Positions 48,582 to 56,163 of a stretch of 56,163 nucleotides of DNA are shown piece after piece. The translations under genes and the position numbers were made by a program. Position 1 is the first letter of the stretch. The number at the start of each line of letters is the position of its first letter. The stretch lies in NCBI RefSeq assembly GCF_947495325.1, contig NZ_CANLYK010000005.1, forward strand, positions 143,894-200,056, read 5' to 3'. The notes beneath the pieces were generated by a model. That model saw only the letters and a list, made by a program, of their open reading frames with translations. It had not been told where the DNA came from and did no database searches. This DNA is from an uncultured Allomuricauda sp. Lineage in GTDB: Bacteria > Bacteroidota > Bacteroidia > Flavobacteriales > Flavobacteriaceae.

Positions 48582-49859
48582 TTGTCACCTCGAGCGCAGT
48601 CGAGAGGTCTCCTTCTTCTTTTTTTCTTTTTCTTTTTTTTGAAATCAACAGCTTCGGTGATTTTGATTCCCATGGATGCCGAAAGCCAAGAAAACCATTT
48701 AAAAGCGTATGGAATTACGTATTGGGTACTTTCCAAACAGCAAAAAGTACAATGGTTGTTAAATTATAGGGGCGGCTCTTTTTTGTTACCTGATGGAGAT
48801 GCCATACGTAAGGAATGTCAGATTCGTGGCGTTTCGTTTGAAGTATTGTCCGATGGTCAAGCAGAAACTATTTTAGATGAAATAGGCAGTCCGTCTAAGA
48901 ATCAGGAAGCGGTGATTTTGGAGAAAGCACCTAAAATAGCGGTGTACTCACCTAAAGGGAATCAACCATGGGATGATGCCGTAACCATGGTATTGGCCTA
49001 TGCTGAAATTCCATATGTTACAATTTATGATGAAGAAGTATTGAATGATAAGTTGGCTCTTTACGATTGGTTGCACTTACACCATGAAGATTTTACAGGC
49101 CAGTATGGTAAATTTTACGGAGCTTACCGAGCAGCACCTTGGTATATTGAAAACAAGAAAAACGCTGAGGAACTTGCTTCCAAACTTGGATATTCCAAAG
49201 TATCCGAAGAAAAACGGGCGGTGGCATTAAAAATCAGGAATTATGTGATTGGCGGTGGATTTATGTTTGCCATGTGCTCCGCAACGGATAGTTTTGATAT
49301 TGCTTTGGCCGCTGAGAACGTTGATATTTGCGAACCCATGTTTGATGGTGACCCTTCGGATGCCAACTATCAGGGTAAGTTGGAGTATGGTAACACTTTT
49401 GCTTTTACCAATTTTGTTTTGGAGCGCAATCCGTTGCGCTACGAGTTTTCTTCAATCGACATGACCAATAAGCGAAGAAATGTTCCAAAAGAATCGGATT
49501 ACTTTTCACTGATGGAATTCTCCGCAAAATGGGATGCCGTACCCACAATGCTTACGCAGAACCATACCGCTTTGGTAAAGGGGTTTATGGGACAGACCAC
49601 ATCTTTTACTAGGGATGAAGTGAAACCTACGGTGATGGTGCTAGGAGAAAATAAGCTCAATGGGGAGGCCCGTTATATACATGGTATAAAAGGAAAAGGT
49701 TTTTTTACTTTTTACGGAGGGCATGATCCTGAAGATTACCAGCACAGGGTAGGGGATCCTAAAACAGAGCTGGAATTGCATCCAACATCACCTGGATATC
49801 GCTTAATTTTAAACAATGTTTTGTTTCCAGCGGCCCGTAAGAAGAAGCAGAAGACCTAG
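48582..49859 (+). CDS. Secreted 'asparagine synthetase B'-like protein of unknown function
   Basis: About 425 residues. Homologues next to dnaB in flavobacteria are usually labelled asparagine synthetase B, but I see neither an N-terminal catalytic Cys nor the ATP-pyrophosphatase loop of AsnB. The TTG start chosen at 48582 gives a signal peptide with n-region SPRAQSRG, core LLLLFFFFFFL and KSTAS before VILIPMDAESQ. ATG codons at 48534 and 48552 are alternatives but overlap dnaB. The n-region is encoded by a REP-like palindrome (48584-48610) and the core by a T/C tract. The mature part contains GGSFLLPDGDAIRKEC, YDWLHLHHEDFTGQYGKFYGAY, VIGGGFMFAMCSATDSFDIAL and FFTFYGGHDPEDYQH, which resembles a class-I amidotransferase-like or Zn-protein fold. 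Function is unknown. Confidence 0.8.
   Translation: MSPRAQSRGLLLLFFFFFFLKSTASVILIPMDAESQENHLKAYGITYWVLSKQQKVQWLLNYRGGSFLLPDGDAIRKECQIRGVSFEVLSDGQAETILDEIGSPSKNQEAVILEKAPKIAVYSPKGNQPWDDAVTMVLAYAEIPYVTIYDEEVLNDKLALYDWLHLHHEDFTGQYGKFYGAYRAAPWYIENKKNAEELASKLGYSKVSEEKRAVALKIRNYVIGGGFMFAMCSATDSFDIALAAENVDICEPMFDGDPSDANYQGKLEYGNTFAFTNFVLERNPLRYEFSSIDMTNKRRNVPKESDYFSLMEFSAKWDAVPTMLTQNHTALVKGFMGQTTSFTRDEVKPTVMVLGENKLNGEARYIHGIKGKGFFTFYGGHDPEDYQHRVGDPKTELELHPTSPGYRLILNNVLFPAARKKKQKT
48584..48610. repeat. REP-like palindromic element
   Basis: The sequence carries CTCGA-GCGCAG-TCGAG with flanking complementary bases (ACC and AGGT). This palindrome type, often seen as TTCTCGACTGCGCTCGA in its other strand, occurs in many flavobacterial intergenic regions from memory. 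Here it lies 15 bases after the dnaB stop and is read through in the next gene. Only one copy was noticed in this window. Confidence 0.6.
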
Positions 49860-49875
49860 AGAATTCTCTAAGATT

Positions 49876-50562
49876 CTATAACTGGGTTATTCCAATATTT
49901 ACAAATACAGCGTCCAATGGATTACCGTTGTTATTTACAACATATCTAAATCGCACTTCATCATTTGCACTCAATGGGTATACTATCGTGCCAGAAGTAC
50001 CCCACCAATCACTACTGGGAAGTGAAGCGAATCCGCGAGTTAGATATCCTCTTAAAGTACCGTTGATAAAAACACCAATTATATATTTTGTATCCCCAGC
50101 GGGCATGTCTCTTACAGAAAAAGCAGCACTCATAAAATAAGTGCCTGCTTCTTGAACCCTTACTCTTCCGTTGCCCAAAGTTTGAAAGATACCTCCGGTA
50201 TTATTAAGTTCATGGGAAGCATTTACAGGAAGGTCATAGTATTGATTGGTGCTGTTGACAATAAGATTGTTGTTACCATTACTTGCCCTATTAAGCACCA
50301 AAGCTTTACTGGTATTGCTCGGAGCAATCCAATTAGAACCTTCAAAAAAATTAAGTTGTTTGGTGTCCTCGTTATAAATAAGCATTCCTTCTTCTGGATT
50401 GGTAAGATTGTTAATCTCCGTTTGACTAGCTTCGTGAACCTTAATCAAATCTCCTACAGAAGGTACCTGCCCCCAACATTGTATTATGCATAAGAGGGAT
50501 ACTATAAAAAATGGCCCAAAATTTTTACGCACACCTGTTTTAAAGGAGACGAACTGGAGCAT
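49876..50562 (-). CDS. Secreted C1q/TNF-like jelly-roll protein
   Basis: A 228-residue exported protein. The signal sequence is FFIVSLLCIIQCWGQ, so a GTG ten codons in (giving MRKNFGPFF...) may be the real start. After a head-like segment (NNLTNPEEGMLIYNEDTKQLNFFEGSNW), common in flavobacterial surface and appendage proteins, a C1q-like beta-sandwich follows: YDLPVNASHELNNTGGIFQTLGNGRVRVQEAGTYFMSAAFSVR, KYIIGVFINGTLRGYLTRG, YPLSANDEVRFRYVVNN, AVFVNIGITQL. C1q-like domains form trimers and bind varied ligands. Function is unknown. It converges on the AsnB-like gene. Confidence 0.82.
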   Translation of the reverse strand: MLQFVSFKTGVRKNFGPFFIVSLLCIIQCWGQVPSVGDLIKVHEASQTEINNLTNPEEGMLIYNEDTKQLNFFEGSNWIAPSNTSKALVLNRASNGNNNLIVNSTNQYYDLPVNASHELNNTGGIFQTLGNGRVRVQEAGTYFMSAAFSVRDMPAGDTKYIIGVFINGTLRGYLTRGFASLPSSDWWGTSGTIVYPLSANDEVRFRYVVNNNGNPLDAVFVNIGITQL

Positions 50563-50707
50563 ACTTTGTTTGTTTTCAATAAAACTAAAAGAGGTGGGTG
50601 GGTATTACAATAAATTGTTGTGAATAACCTGATTTTCAATGTTATTCGTAAAAGAACAATTATTTTATAGCTACTCTAAATCCTGTAGTTGTAGCATAAA
50701 TACAATT

Positions 50708-51211
50708 TTAGATTCGAGTAAGCTTTCTTATAAGGGCCTCATGTTTCGGAAATTTTTCAAGTAGGTTTTTTTGGGAGGGAAGTTCAAAATCTTCAAAATC
50801 AAAACCTGGGGATACAGTGCAACCCACAAAGGAATAACTATTTGGGTCTATTGTTTTTGCGGCAAACCAGTGGTTTCCGGGAACAACAAATTGAGGAACT
50901 TGCCCTTCAGTGAAATTGGCACCAATAATTTGTTCAGAATACTCACCGTCCTCTGAAATAATATATAATTTAATGGGTGACCCTGAGTAGAAATGCCAAA
51001 TCTCATCCTGTTTTATTTTGTGAAATGCAGAAAAAGTGTCCGAAGTCAACAAAAAATAAATACAAGTGGAATAGTTTCGTTTACCATGGTAATTCAAGTC
51101 AAGCGATTTTGAATCTATTTCACCAACGCTTCTGTACGTTTCTTTAAAATAGCCACCTTCCGGATGTGGGCTTAAACTGAACCTTTCTATAAGTTCTTCA
51201 ATTTTACTCAT
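50708..51211 (-). CDS. Cupin-family protein (DUF985)
   Basis: A 167-residue cytoplasmic cupin of the Cupin_5/DUF985 type. Segments are LSPHPEGGYFKETYRS, STCIYFLLTSDTFSAFHKIKQDEIWHFYSGSPIKLYII, QFVVPGNHWFAAKT and FVGCTVSPGFDFEDFELP. The histidines and glutamates in HKIKQDEIWHFY are placed to bind a metal. The molecular function of this family is not known. It overlaps the upstream HAD hydrolase gene by four bases (ATGA), suggesting linked expression. Confidence 0.9.
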   Translation of the reverse strand: MSKIEELIERFSLSPHPEGGYFKETYRSVGEIDSKSLDLNYHGKRNYSTCIYFLLTSDTFSAFHKIKQDEIWHFYSGSPIKLYIISEDGEYSEQIIGANFTEGQVPQFVVPGNHWFAAKTIDPNSYSFVGCTVSPGFDFEDFELPSQKNLLEKFPKHEALIRKLTRI

Positions 51212-51999
51212 ATCAATTTTTCTAAAATCCGTTCCACTCCAAAGTCATTATTACTGGACGTTTCAAATTTGGAAACTTTTTTCACATTGGGGTGGGCATT
51301 GGCCATGGCAAAACTATATTCTGAAAGTTGAAGCATTTCCAAATCGTTATTGTAGTCACCAAAAACCATAATCTCATCTGAGGCAACCCCATAAGTCTGC
51401 ATAAGTTTCTCCATTGCATATCCCTTATGTGCATTTTTATGAGAAATATCGACCCAATTAGAACCAGAATTTTTCACTTTTAAAGAGTCTTCCAGATGTT
51501 TTACGGATGGATAAATATGCTCTTCTGCATTTTCAAAGTGATAAATGGCAATTTTTAAAATTTCATCATCAACCTGTGATTGATTTTCTACAATCTTATA
51601 TTTTGAAAAAAATTCGCTAAGGCTGTCAAGGCATTTGGTAGAGGAAGTATGTAGAAAAGCAATGTCTTTACTGCACAAAATAGGATGTATATCTTTTTCC
51701 GAAGCAAACAGCTCTAGAATAGGGTCTATATTGTTCCTGGAAATCGGAGTGGTTAATAAAACTTCTTCTTGCCTCTTTATCAAAGCCCCATTTTCGGCAA
51801 CAAAAATTACATCGTCCTGTATAGCTCTTAATTTATCCACCATACTGTGATATTGTCGCCCACTTGCAGCTACAAATTGAATATTTTTCTGTTTGAGTTC
51901 TTTAAAAATTTCAAAGAAACGATTACTCACTTGGTGATTGGAGTTTAACAATGTGCCATCCATATCGGTGACCACCATTTTAATCTTTGATAAGTCCAT
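51208..51999 (-). CDS. HAD-IIB (Cof-type) sugar-phosphatase-like hydrolase
   Basis: A 263-residue cytoplasmic phosphatase of the Cof/YbiV type. Motif I is VVTDMDGTLLNSNHQV (Asp11 nucleophile, Asp13), motif II is FVAASGRQY, motif III has the Lys of AHKGYAMEKL, and motif IV is VFGDYNNDLEML. The C2B cap is inserted between motifs II and III. Such enzymes remove phosphate from sugar phosphates, flavin or PLP precursors; substrate is not predictable. It is translationally coupled to the cupin gene. Confidence 0.93.
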   Translation of the reverse strand: MDLSKIKMVVTDMDGTLLNSNHQVSNRFFEIFKELKQKNIQFVAASGRQYHSMVDKLRAIQDDVIFVAENGALIKRQEEVLLTTPISRNNIDPILELFASEKDIHPILCSKDIAFLHTSSTKCLDSLSEFFSKYKIVENQSQVDDEILKIAIYHFENAEEHIYPSVKHLEDSLKVKNSGSNWVDISHKNAHKGYAMEKLMQTYGVASDEIMVFGDYNNDLEMLQLSEYSFAMANAHPNVKKVSKFETSSNNDFGVERILEKLI

Positions 52000-52016
52000 T
52001 ATATATTTTAGAAATG

Positions 52017-52024
52017 CAAAGGTA
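52017..52024 (-). promoter_or_regulatory. -7 element upstream of the HAD-cupin operon
   Basis: On the minus strand, TACCTTTG matches TAnnTTTG exactly and lies 18 bases before the start codon. No clear -33 element is seen, so the call rests on one element. Confidence 0.5.
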
Positions 52025-52072
52025 TGCGTTGCGTAGGGAATGATGTAAAGTTTGTATTAATTTCGTCAACTT

Positions 52073-52495
52073 ATGAAGTACTATCAATCTGAACTGCAGC
52101 TTAGGGCCTTCAAACGAGGGTTTCATTTAATAACCGATACTATACTGGGGTCCTTCCCGGAAATTGGAAACATACGCATAGGCATATTACAAGTTTTCAT
52201 TAAACATACTTCTGCAGGATTAACAATAAATGAAAATGCCGATCCCACAGTGCGTGTTGATTTTGAAAGCCATTTTAATAAAATGGTTCCTGAAAATGAG
52301 CCATATTACATTCACACATATGAAGGTGCTGATGATATGCCGGCGCATATAAAATCCTCGCTATTAGGAAGTTCGGTTCAGATACCGATAACCGACGGAA
52401 AATTGAATCTAGGAATTTGGCAGGGTATCTATTTGTGTGAGCATAGAAACAATGCTTCTGGGAGATACTTGGTGCTAACTGCTTTTGGAAATTAA
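52073..52495 (+). CDS. yjbQ: YjbQ-family (UPF0047) protein
   Basis: A 140-residue protein of the YjbQ family, some members of which have weak thiamine-phosphate synthase activity. Conserved parts are RGFHLITDTI, GILQVFIKHTSAGLTINENADPTVRVDFESHFNKMVPE, YIHTYEGADDMPAHIKSSLLGSSVQIPITDGKLNLGIWQGIYLCEHRN. The His residues in KHTS, DMPAHIKSS and CEHRN mark the presumed metal/active site. The physiological role is uncertain. It is divergent from the HAD gene and ends in a strong terminator. Confidence 0.93.
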   Translation: MKYYQSELQLRAFKRGFHLITDTILGSFPEIGNIRIGILQVFIKHTSAGLTINENADPTVRVDFESHFNKMVPENEPYYIHTYEGADDMPAHIKSSLLGSSVQIPITDGKLNLGIWQGIYLCEHRNNASGRYLVLTAFGN

Positions 52496-52512
52496 CTGAA
52501 CCTATAAAACGT

Positions 52513-52542
52513 AAAAAACCCGCTCAATTGAGCGGGTTTTTT
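52513..52542. terminator. Bidirectional Rho-independent terminator
   Basis: A perfect 30-base palindrome (A6, CCCGCTCAA, TTGAGCGGG, T6) lies between the convergent yjbQ and rplT genes and can end transcription from both sides. Confidence 0.95.
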
Positions 52543-52570
52543 ATAAGCGGGGTAAAGTTTATGTTAACTC

Positions 52571-52915
52571 TTATTTTACTCTTTCAACAATTGCTTTAAA
52601 AGCATCTGGATGGTTCATTGCCAAATCGGCTAAAACTTTTCTGTTAAGTTCTATCCCATTGGATTTTACCTTCCCCATAAATTGAGAGTAAGACATTCCG
52701 TGTATTCTGGCTCCTGCATTAATACGGGTAATCCAAAGTGAACGGAAAGTACGCTTTTTGTTTCTTCTATCGCGGTAAGCGTAAAGCATTGCTTTTTCAA
52801 CCGCGTTTTTGGCTACTGTCCAAACGTTTTTACGTCTTCCAAAGTAACCTTTGGCTTGCTTCATCACTTTTTTTCTTCTAGCTCTAGAAGCAACTGAATT
52901 TACTGATCTTGGCAT
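52571..52915 (-). CDS. rplT: 50S ribosomal protein L20
   Basis: A 114-residue basic ribosomal protein needed for early 50S assembly. Typical stretches are [55 protein letters not shown] and [21 protein letters not shown]. It is last in the thrS-infC-rpmI-rplT cluster. In other bacteria L20 represses this operon by binding its mRNA; no such leader structure was identified here. Confidence 0.98.
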   Translation of the reverse strand: MPRSVNSVASRARRKKVMKQAKGYFGRRKNVWTVAKNAVEKAMLYAYRDRRNKKRTFRSLWITRINAGARIHGMSYSQFMGKVKSNGIELNRKVLADLAMNHPDAFKAIVERVK

Positions 52916-53005
52916 AATGTTTCATTTTTTTGTAGTAGGCGGTCAATTTTTGACACTTTTAGAGCCTAACTCCAGGGTTAATAATTAATGTACCGAATTG
53001 AACAA

Positions 53006-53203
53006 TTATTTTAATCGTAATTGTTCTTTAATACTGTTAACATCTGACTCATGAACTAATGTAGAGTGTGTTAACTTCAGCTTACGCTTTTTAGACTTTT
53101 TGGTCAAAATATGACTCTTAAAAGCGTGCTTTCTTTTGATTTTACCAGAACCTGTAAGCTTAAATCGCTTTTTGGCACTGGATTTTGTTTTCATCTTAGG
53201 CAT
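53006..53203 (-). CDS. rpmI: 50S ribosomal protein L35
   Basis: A 65-residue very basic protein with the L35 hallmarks [44 protein letters not shown]. It binds 23S rRNA in the large subunit. It lies 45 bases after infC and 90 bases before rplT in the conserved order. Confidence 0.98.
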   Translation of the reverse strand: MPKMKTKSSAKKRFKLTGSGKIKRKHAFKSHILTKKSKKRKLKLTHSTLVHESDVNSIKEQLRLK

Positions 53204-53248
53204 TTTCTCCTCTTTATATATTATTGCTGAATATTTTCAGCATCCCGC

Positions 53249-53806
53249 TTATTTTTTACTGGCTTTGGGCGCTAAGAACATGGTCATTCGCTTACCTTCC
53301 AATTTTGGCATTTGCTCTACTTTTCCTAATTCTTCAAGTTCTTGTGCCAATTTCAATAATAAAATTTCACCCTGATCCTTATAAACTATGGATCTTCCTT
53401 TAAAAAAGACATAGGCTTTGAGCTTAGCTCCGTCTTTTAAGAATTTTTCAGCGTGTCTCTTTTTAAATTCATAATCGTGGTCATCCGTTTGTGGACCAAA
53501 TCGTATTTCCTTTACAATTACCTTGGTCGCCTTTGCTTTCAGCGCCTTGTCACGTTTCTTTTGCTCGTAAAGAAACTTTTTATAATCTATGATCTTACAA
53601 ACTGGAGGAATGGCCTTAGGGGAAATCTCCACTAAATCCAATTCCAGTTCATTAGCTTTTACCAAAGCTTGCGCAATTGGATACACACCAACTTCAATAT
53701 TATCTCCCACGAGTCTAACCTCTGGAGCTGTAATATTTTCATTGATTTTGTGAGGGTTTTTATTTTCCCTTCTAGGTTGGGGCCTAAATCTTCTTCGTAT
53801 TGCTAT
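53249..53806 (-). CDS. infC: Translation initiation factor IF-3, AUA start codon
   Basis: The first usual start codon in frame is a GTG at 53710, but the frame carries the family's conserved N-terminus well upstream of it: [35 protein letters not shown] stop lies five codons before an ATA at 53806, which is followed by GCA ATA CGA (A-I-R), matching the MAIRRRF start of relatives. No ATG, GTG or TTG is available in that stretch. With ATA as start the protein has 185 residues, a normal length, with N-domain (about 15-85), linker helix ([16 protein letters not shown]) and C-domain ([25 protein letters not shown]). IF-3 blocks subunit joining and checks the initiator tRNA. A rare start codon lets IF-3 limit its own synthesis, as with AUU in E. 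coli. Confidence 0.93.
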   Translation of the reverse strand: MAIRRRFRPQPRRENKNPHKINENITAPEVRLVGDNIEVGVYPIAQALVKANELELDLVEISPKAIPPVCKIIDYKKFLYEQKKRDKALKAKATKVIVKEIRFGPQTDDHDYEFKKRHAEKFLKDGAKLKAYVFFKGRSIVYKDQGEILLLKLAQELEELGKVEQMPKLEGKRMTMFLAPKASKK

Positions 53807-53835
53807 GACGTATACTTTTTAATTAAACTAAATTT

Positions 53836-55776
53836 TTAGAACGACTTTAAGGTACTATTTATTTCAGTAGATACCAAGTCAGAAAACGTATTGATGCTAA
53901 TACTTCCAAAATCCTCTCCGCCATGTCTTCTAACTGAAACATTTTCAGACGTTTCCTCCTGCTCACCAACTATGAGCATGAAGGGGATTTTTTTAAGCTC
54001 AGCTTCACGGATTTTCTTCCCTACCGTCTCATTCCTATTATCAATGAGCGCGCGAATTTCGTGATTTTCTAAGGAATTCAAAACTTTTTCTGCATATTTT
54101 TCATGTTTCTCGCTGACAGGCAATATTATAGCCTGAACAGGAATGAGCCATAAGGGGAAGTTTCCGCCAGTGTGTTCCAACAATAATGCTACAAAACGCT
54201 CCAAGCTTCCGAACGGAGCACGATGTATCATAACAGGTCTATGAAGTTCATTGTCACTACCCTTGTAGGTAAGTTCAAAACGTTCGGGAAGCGTATAGTC
54301 AACCTGAATGGTACCAAGTTGCCATTGTCTTCCCAAGGCATCCTTTATCATAAAATCCAACTTGGGGCCATAAAAAGCAGCTTCACCACTTTCAATCACA
54401 TAATCTAGCCCTTTCTCTTCTGCAGCTTCTATAATTGCCTTTTCAGCATTGTCCCAATTTTCAACAGAACCAATATATTTTTCTGGTTTGTTTAAATCTC
54501 GCACCGAAACCTGTGCTGTAAAGTTTTCAAACCCTAAAGAACCCAAGACATAAAGTGTCAAGTCTATAACATTTTTAAACTCTTCGTTGATTTGTTCTGG
54601 CGTGCAAAAAATATGTGCATCATCTTGGGTAAAACCTCTAACACGCGTTAAACCATGCAATTCTCCACTTTGCTCATACCTATATACTGTACCGAACTCG
54701 GCATAGCGTTTTGGAAGATCTTTGTAACTAAAAGGGCTACTATTATATATTTCACAATGATGTGGACAGTTCATAGGTTTTAATAGAAATTCCTCATCCT
54801 CTTTTGGAGTGCGAATGGGTTGAAAACTATCTTCACCATACTTGGCATAATGACCAGAAGTAACATAAAGTTCCTTTTGCCCAATATGAGGAGTGACCAC
54901 CATTTCATATCCCGCTTTCTTTTGGGCTTTTTTAAGGAAATCTTCTAGGCGCTCCCTCAAAGCGGCACCCTTGGGAAGCCACAAAGGAAGTCCTTGCCCA
55001 ACTTTTTTGGAAAAAGTAAAGAGTTCCAGTTCTTTTCCCAACTTTCTATGGTCACGTTTCTTTGCCTCTTCCAAAAGCTCTAAATACTCAGTAAGTTCCT
55101 TTTGCTTAGGAAATGAGATACCATAAACCCGTGTAAGTTGTTTGTTGTTTTCGTCACCTCTCCAATAGGCACCTGCAACACTCAATATTTTAATTGCCTT
55201 GATGATTCCAGTATTTGGAATATGGCCACCTCGGCATAAATCTGTAAAAGAACTATGGTCACAAAAGGTAATAGTGCCGTCTTCCAGATTTTCAATAAGT
55301 TCTACCTTATATACATTATCCTGTTCTTTATAGTATGAAAGGGCTTCAGCCTTGGAGACACTTCGCATTTTATAATCATGTTTGCCTCTTGCAATCTCTA
55401 TTGCTTTCTTTTCAATAGTAGGAAAATCTTTTTCTGAAATTGATTGCTCTCCAAAATCCACATCGTAATAAAAACCATTTTCTATGGCGGGACCTATAGT
55501 AAGTTTTACACCAGGGTACAATTCTTCAATTGCCTGCGCAACAACGTGGGAAGTGGAATGCCAAAAAGCTTTTTTGCCTTCATCATTGTTCCAGGTGTAT
55601 AGGGTAAGAGTGCCATCTTGGTTAAGGGATGTAGTGGTTTCTACAATAGTACCATTGAATTTTGCCGAAATAACGTTTCTGGCCAACCCCTCACTGATGC
55701 TTTTAGCAATCTCCATTGGAGTGGTGCCTTCAGAAACTTTCTTTATTGCGCCGTCTGGCAATGTAATTTCAATCAT
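53836..55776 (-). CDS. thrS: Threonyl-tRNA synthetase
   Basis: A 646-residue enzyme charging tRNA-Thr. The TGS domain covers about 1-62. The editing domain shows the [17 protein letters not shown] metal/substrate motif and, near residue 180, [10 protein letters not shown]. The class II core has the zinc ligand region [10 protein letters not shown], motif 2 [25 protein letters not shown], and motif 3 [17 protein letters not shown]. The anticodon-binding domain forms the C-terminal 100 residues. It is the first gene of the thrS-infC-rpmI-rplT operon, ends 29 bases before infC, and is preceded by a good promoter. Confidence 0.98.
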   Translation of the reverse strand: MIEITLPDGAIKKVSEGTTPMEIAKSISEGLARNVISAKFNGTIVETTTSLNQDGTLTLYTWNNDEGKKAFWHSTSHVVAQAIEELYPGVKLTIGPAIENGFYYDVDFGEQSISEKDFPTIEKKAIEIARGKHDYKMRSVSKAEALSYYKEQDNVYKVELIENLEDGTITFCDHSSFTDLCRGGHIPNTGIIKAIKILSVAGAYWRGDENNKQLTRVYGISFPKQKELTEYLELLEEAKKRDHRKLGKELELFTFSKKVGQGLPLWLPKGAALRERLEDFLKKAQKKAGYEMVVTPHIGQKELYVTSGHYAKYGEDSFQPIRTPKEDEEFLLKPMNCPHHCEIYNSSPFSYKDLPKRYAEFGTVYRYEQSGELHGLTRVRGFTQDDAHIFCTPEQINEEFKNVIDLTLYVLGSLGFENFTAQVSVRDLNKPEKYIGSVENWDNAEKAIIEAAEEKGLDYVIESGEAAFYGPKLDFMIKDALGRQWQLGTIQVDYTLPERFELTYKGSDNELHRPVMIHRAPFGSLERFVALLLEHTGGNFPLWLIPVQAIILPVSEKHEKYAEKVLNSLENHEIRALIDNRNETVGKKIREAELKKIPFMLIVGEQEETSENVSVRRHGGEDFGSISINTFSDLVSTEINSTLKSF

Positions 55777-55802
55777 TTGTTCTCCTTATTTTGGATGGTG
55801 TG

Positions 55803-55833
55803 CAAAGATAGTATCTTGAGTTGATGCCTACAA
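55803..55833 (-). promoter_or_regulatory. Promoter of the thrS operon
   Basis: On the minus strand, TTG (55831-55833), a 20-base spacer and TATCTTTG (55803-55810) match the -33/-7 consensus of Bacteroidota. The leader to thrS is short (about 20 bases), so no threonine-dependent leader structure is expected. Confidence 0.75.
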
Positions 55834-55995
55834 TAGTAATAGGTAGTTCAATTGATAGAAGGCTTTCGGTCAAGTGCTTATCAAATTATAATACAAATCG
55901 AATAACATATAATATGATACTATTTTTATTATGTTAACTTTAATGTGTTGATATACAGATAATTGTATTTTTTTTGATTTTTTTTTCGAAATTGT

Positions 55996-56027
55996 TTTGT
56001 CGTATCATTTAAACCTCTCTATATTTG
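55996..56027 (+). promoter_or_regulatory. Promoter of a stable-RNA (probably rRNA) operon
   Basis: TTTG (55996-55999), a 20-base spacer and TATATTTG (56020-56027) match the -33/-7 consensus exactly. The A/T-rich tract before it (from about 55960) resembles an UP element. The following CACCCGCTTAGC is identical to that after the tRNA-Lys promoter, which supports a stable-RNA role. Confidence 0.75.
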
Positions 56028-56033
56028 CACCCG

Positions 56034-56163
56034 CTTAGCTGATAAGGCTGGGTTTTAAAAGGGGATAAAAAAGGCCTTTTTTGGTCGTTTTTTTTCTTTT
56101 TGAATAGGAAGAAGTTCATTTGACATATTGTATAGACAGCGTAAAAGAGAATAACAAAGAACC
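56034..56163 (+). other. Probable leader of a 16S rRNA operon
   Basis: The last 130 bases downstream of the promoter contain no open frame of note, a GGCCTTTTTTGGTC stretch, and the sequence TTGACATATTGTATAGACAGCG followed by an A-rich run, which resembles the leader before 16S rRNA genes in flavobacteria. The rRNA itself would begin beyond the window. This is inferred from memory of such leaders. Confidence 0.5.

Noticed and set aside
48609..48640. Long T/C tract in the AsnB-like gene as a phase-variation switch
   Set aside because: The longest homopolymer is eight T and it is interrupted by C; no evidence of length variation can be seen in one sequence.
53249..53710. IF-3 starting at GTG 53710
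   Set aside because: It would delete the conserved N-terminal segment that is intact in frame upstream.

Overview
The window is a piece of a marine Flavobacteriaceae-type chromosome (Bacteroidota), of the algal-polysaccharide-degrading kind. The evidence is a SusC/SusD pair with a hybrid two-component regulator, many secreted lipoproteins, AT-rich DNA without Shine-Dalgarno-like spacers, TAnnTTTG-type -7 promoter elements, and core genes of flavobacterial type (split transketolase, thrS-infC-rpmI-rplT, dnaB followed by an 'asparagine synthetase B'-like gene). The genus cannot be fixed from sequence reading alone.

Region 1 (1-7773) holds the end of an FG-GAP/ASPIC surface protein, a GH5 endoglucanase-type lipoprotein, and a LytS/LytT-type kinase-regulator pair divergent from an outer-membrane TonB-receptor-like protein.

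Region 2 (about 8069-37777) is a large polysaccharide utilization locus. A leftward arm carries the hybrid regulator, two sulfatases, a LacZ-type GH2, a GH43-like beta-propeller enzyme and a second GH2. A rightward arm carries SusC, SusD, sulfatase, sulfatase, GH30, sulfatase with a PA14-like tail, sulfatase, and a decayed acetylesterase gene. Between the arms lies a candidate operator: an exact 11-bp inverted repeat plus a further half-site, ending against a possible SusC promoter. Six sulfatases, two GH2 enzymes with beta-galactosidase-like features and a GH30 resembling endo-beta-1,6-galactanases suggest a heavily sulfated galactan as substrate. The proposed order is: SusCD binds and imports oligosaccharides, sulfatases and an esterase strip substituents, GH30 cuts the chain and GH2 enzymes trim it, and a released oligosaccharide signals through the hybrid sensor. 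The substrate is inference.

Region 3 (37778-56163) returns to housekeeping genes: tRNA-Lys, shikimate kinase, a phosphoribosyltransferase, an S4 RNA-binding protein, an FKBP-like lipoprotein, a porin-like protein, split transketolase, tgt with an LptF/G permease, accA, dnaB, a secreted 'AsnB-like' protein, a C1q-like secreted protein, cupin and HAD proteins, YjbQ, and rplT, rpmI, infC, thrS. The window closes in what looks like the promoter and leader of an rRNA operon. This promoter shares a 20-nt block with that of tRNA-Lys. Notable details are an AUA start for IF-3, a TTG start and lost zinc cysteines in Tgt, and a REP-like palindrome read into the signal peptide of the AsnB-like protein.
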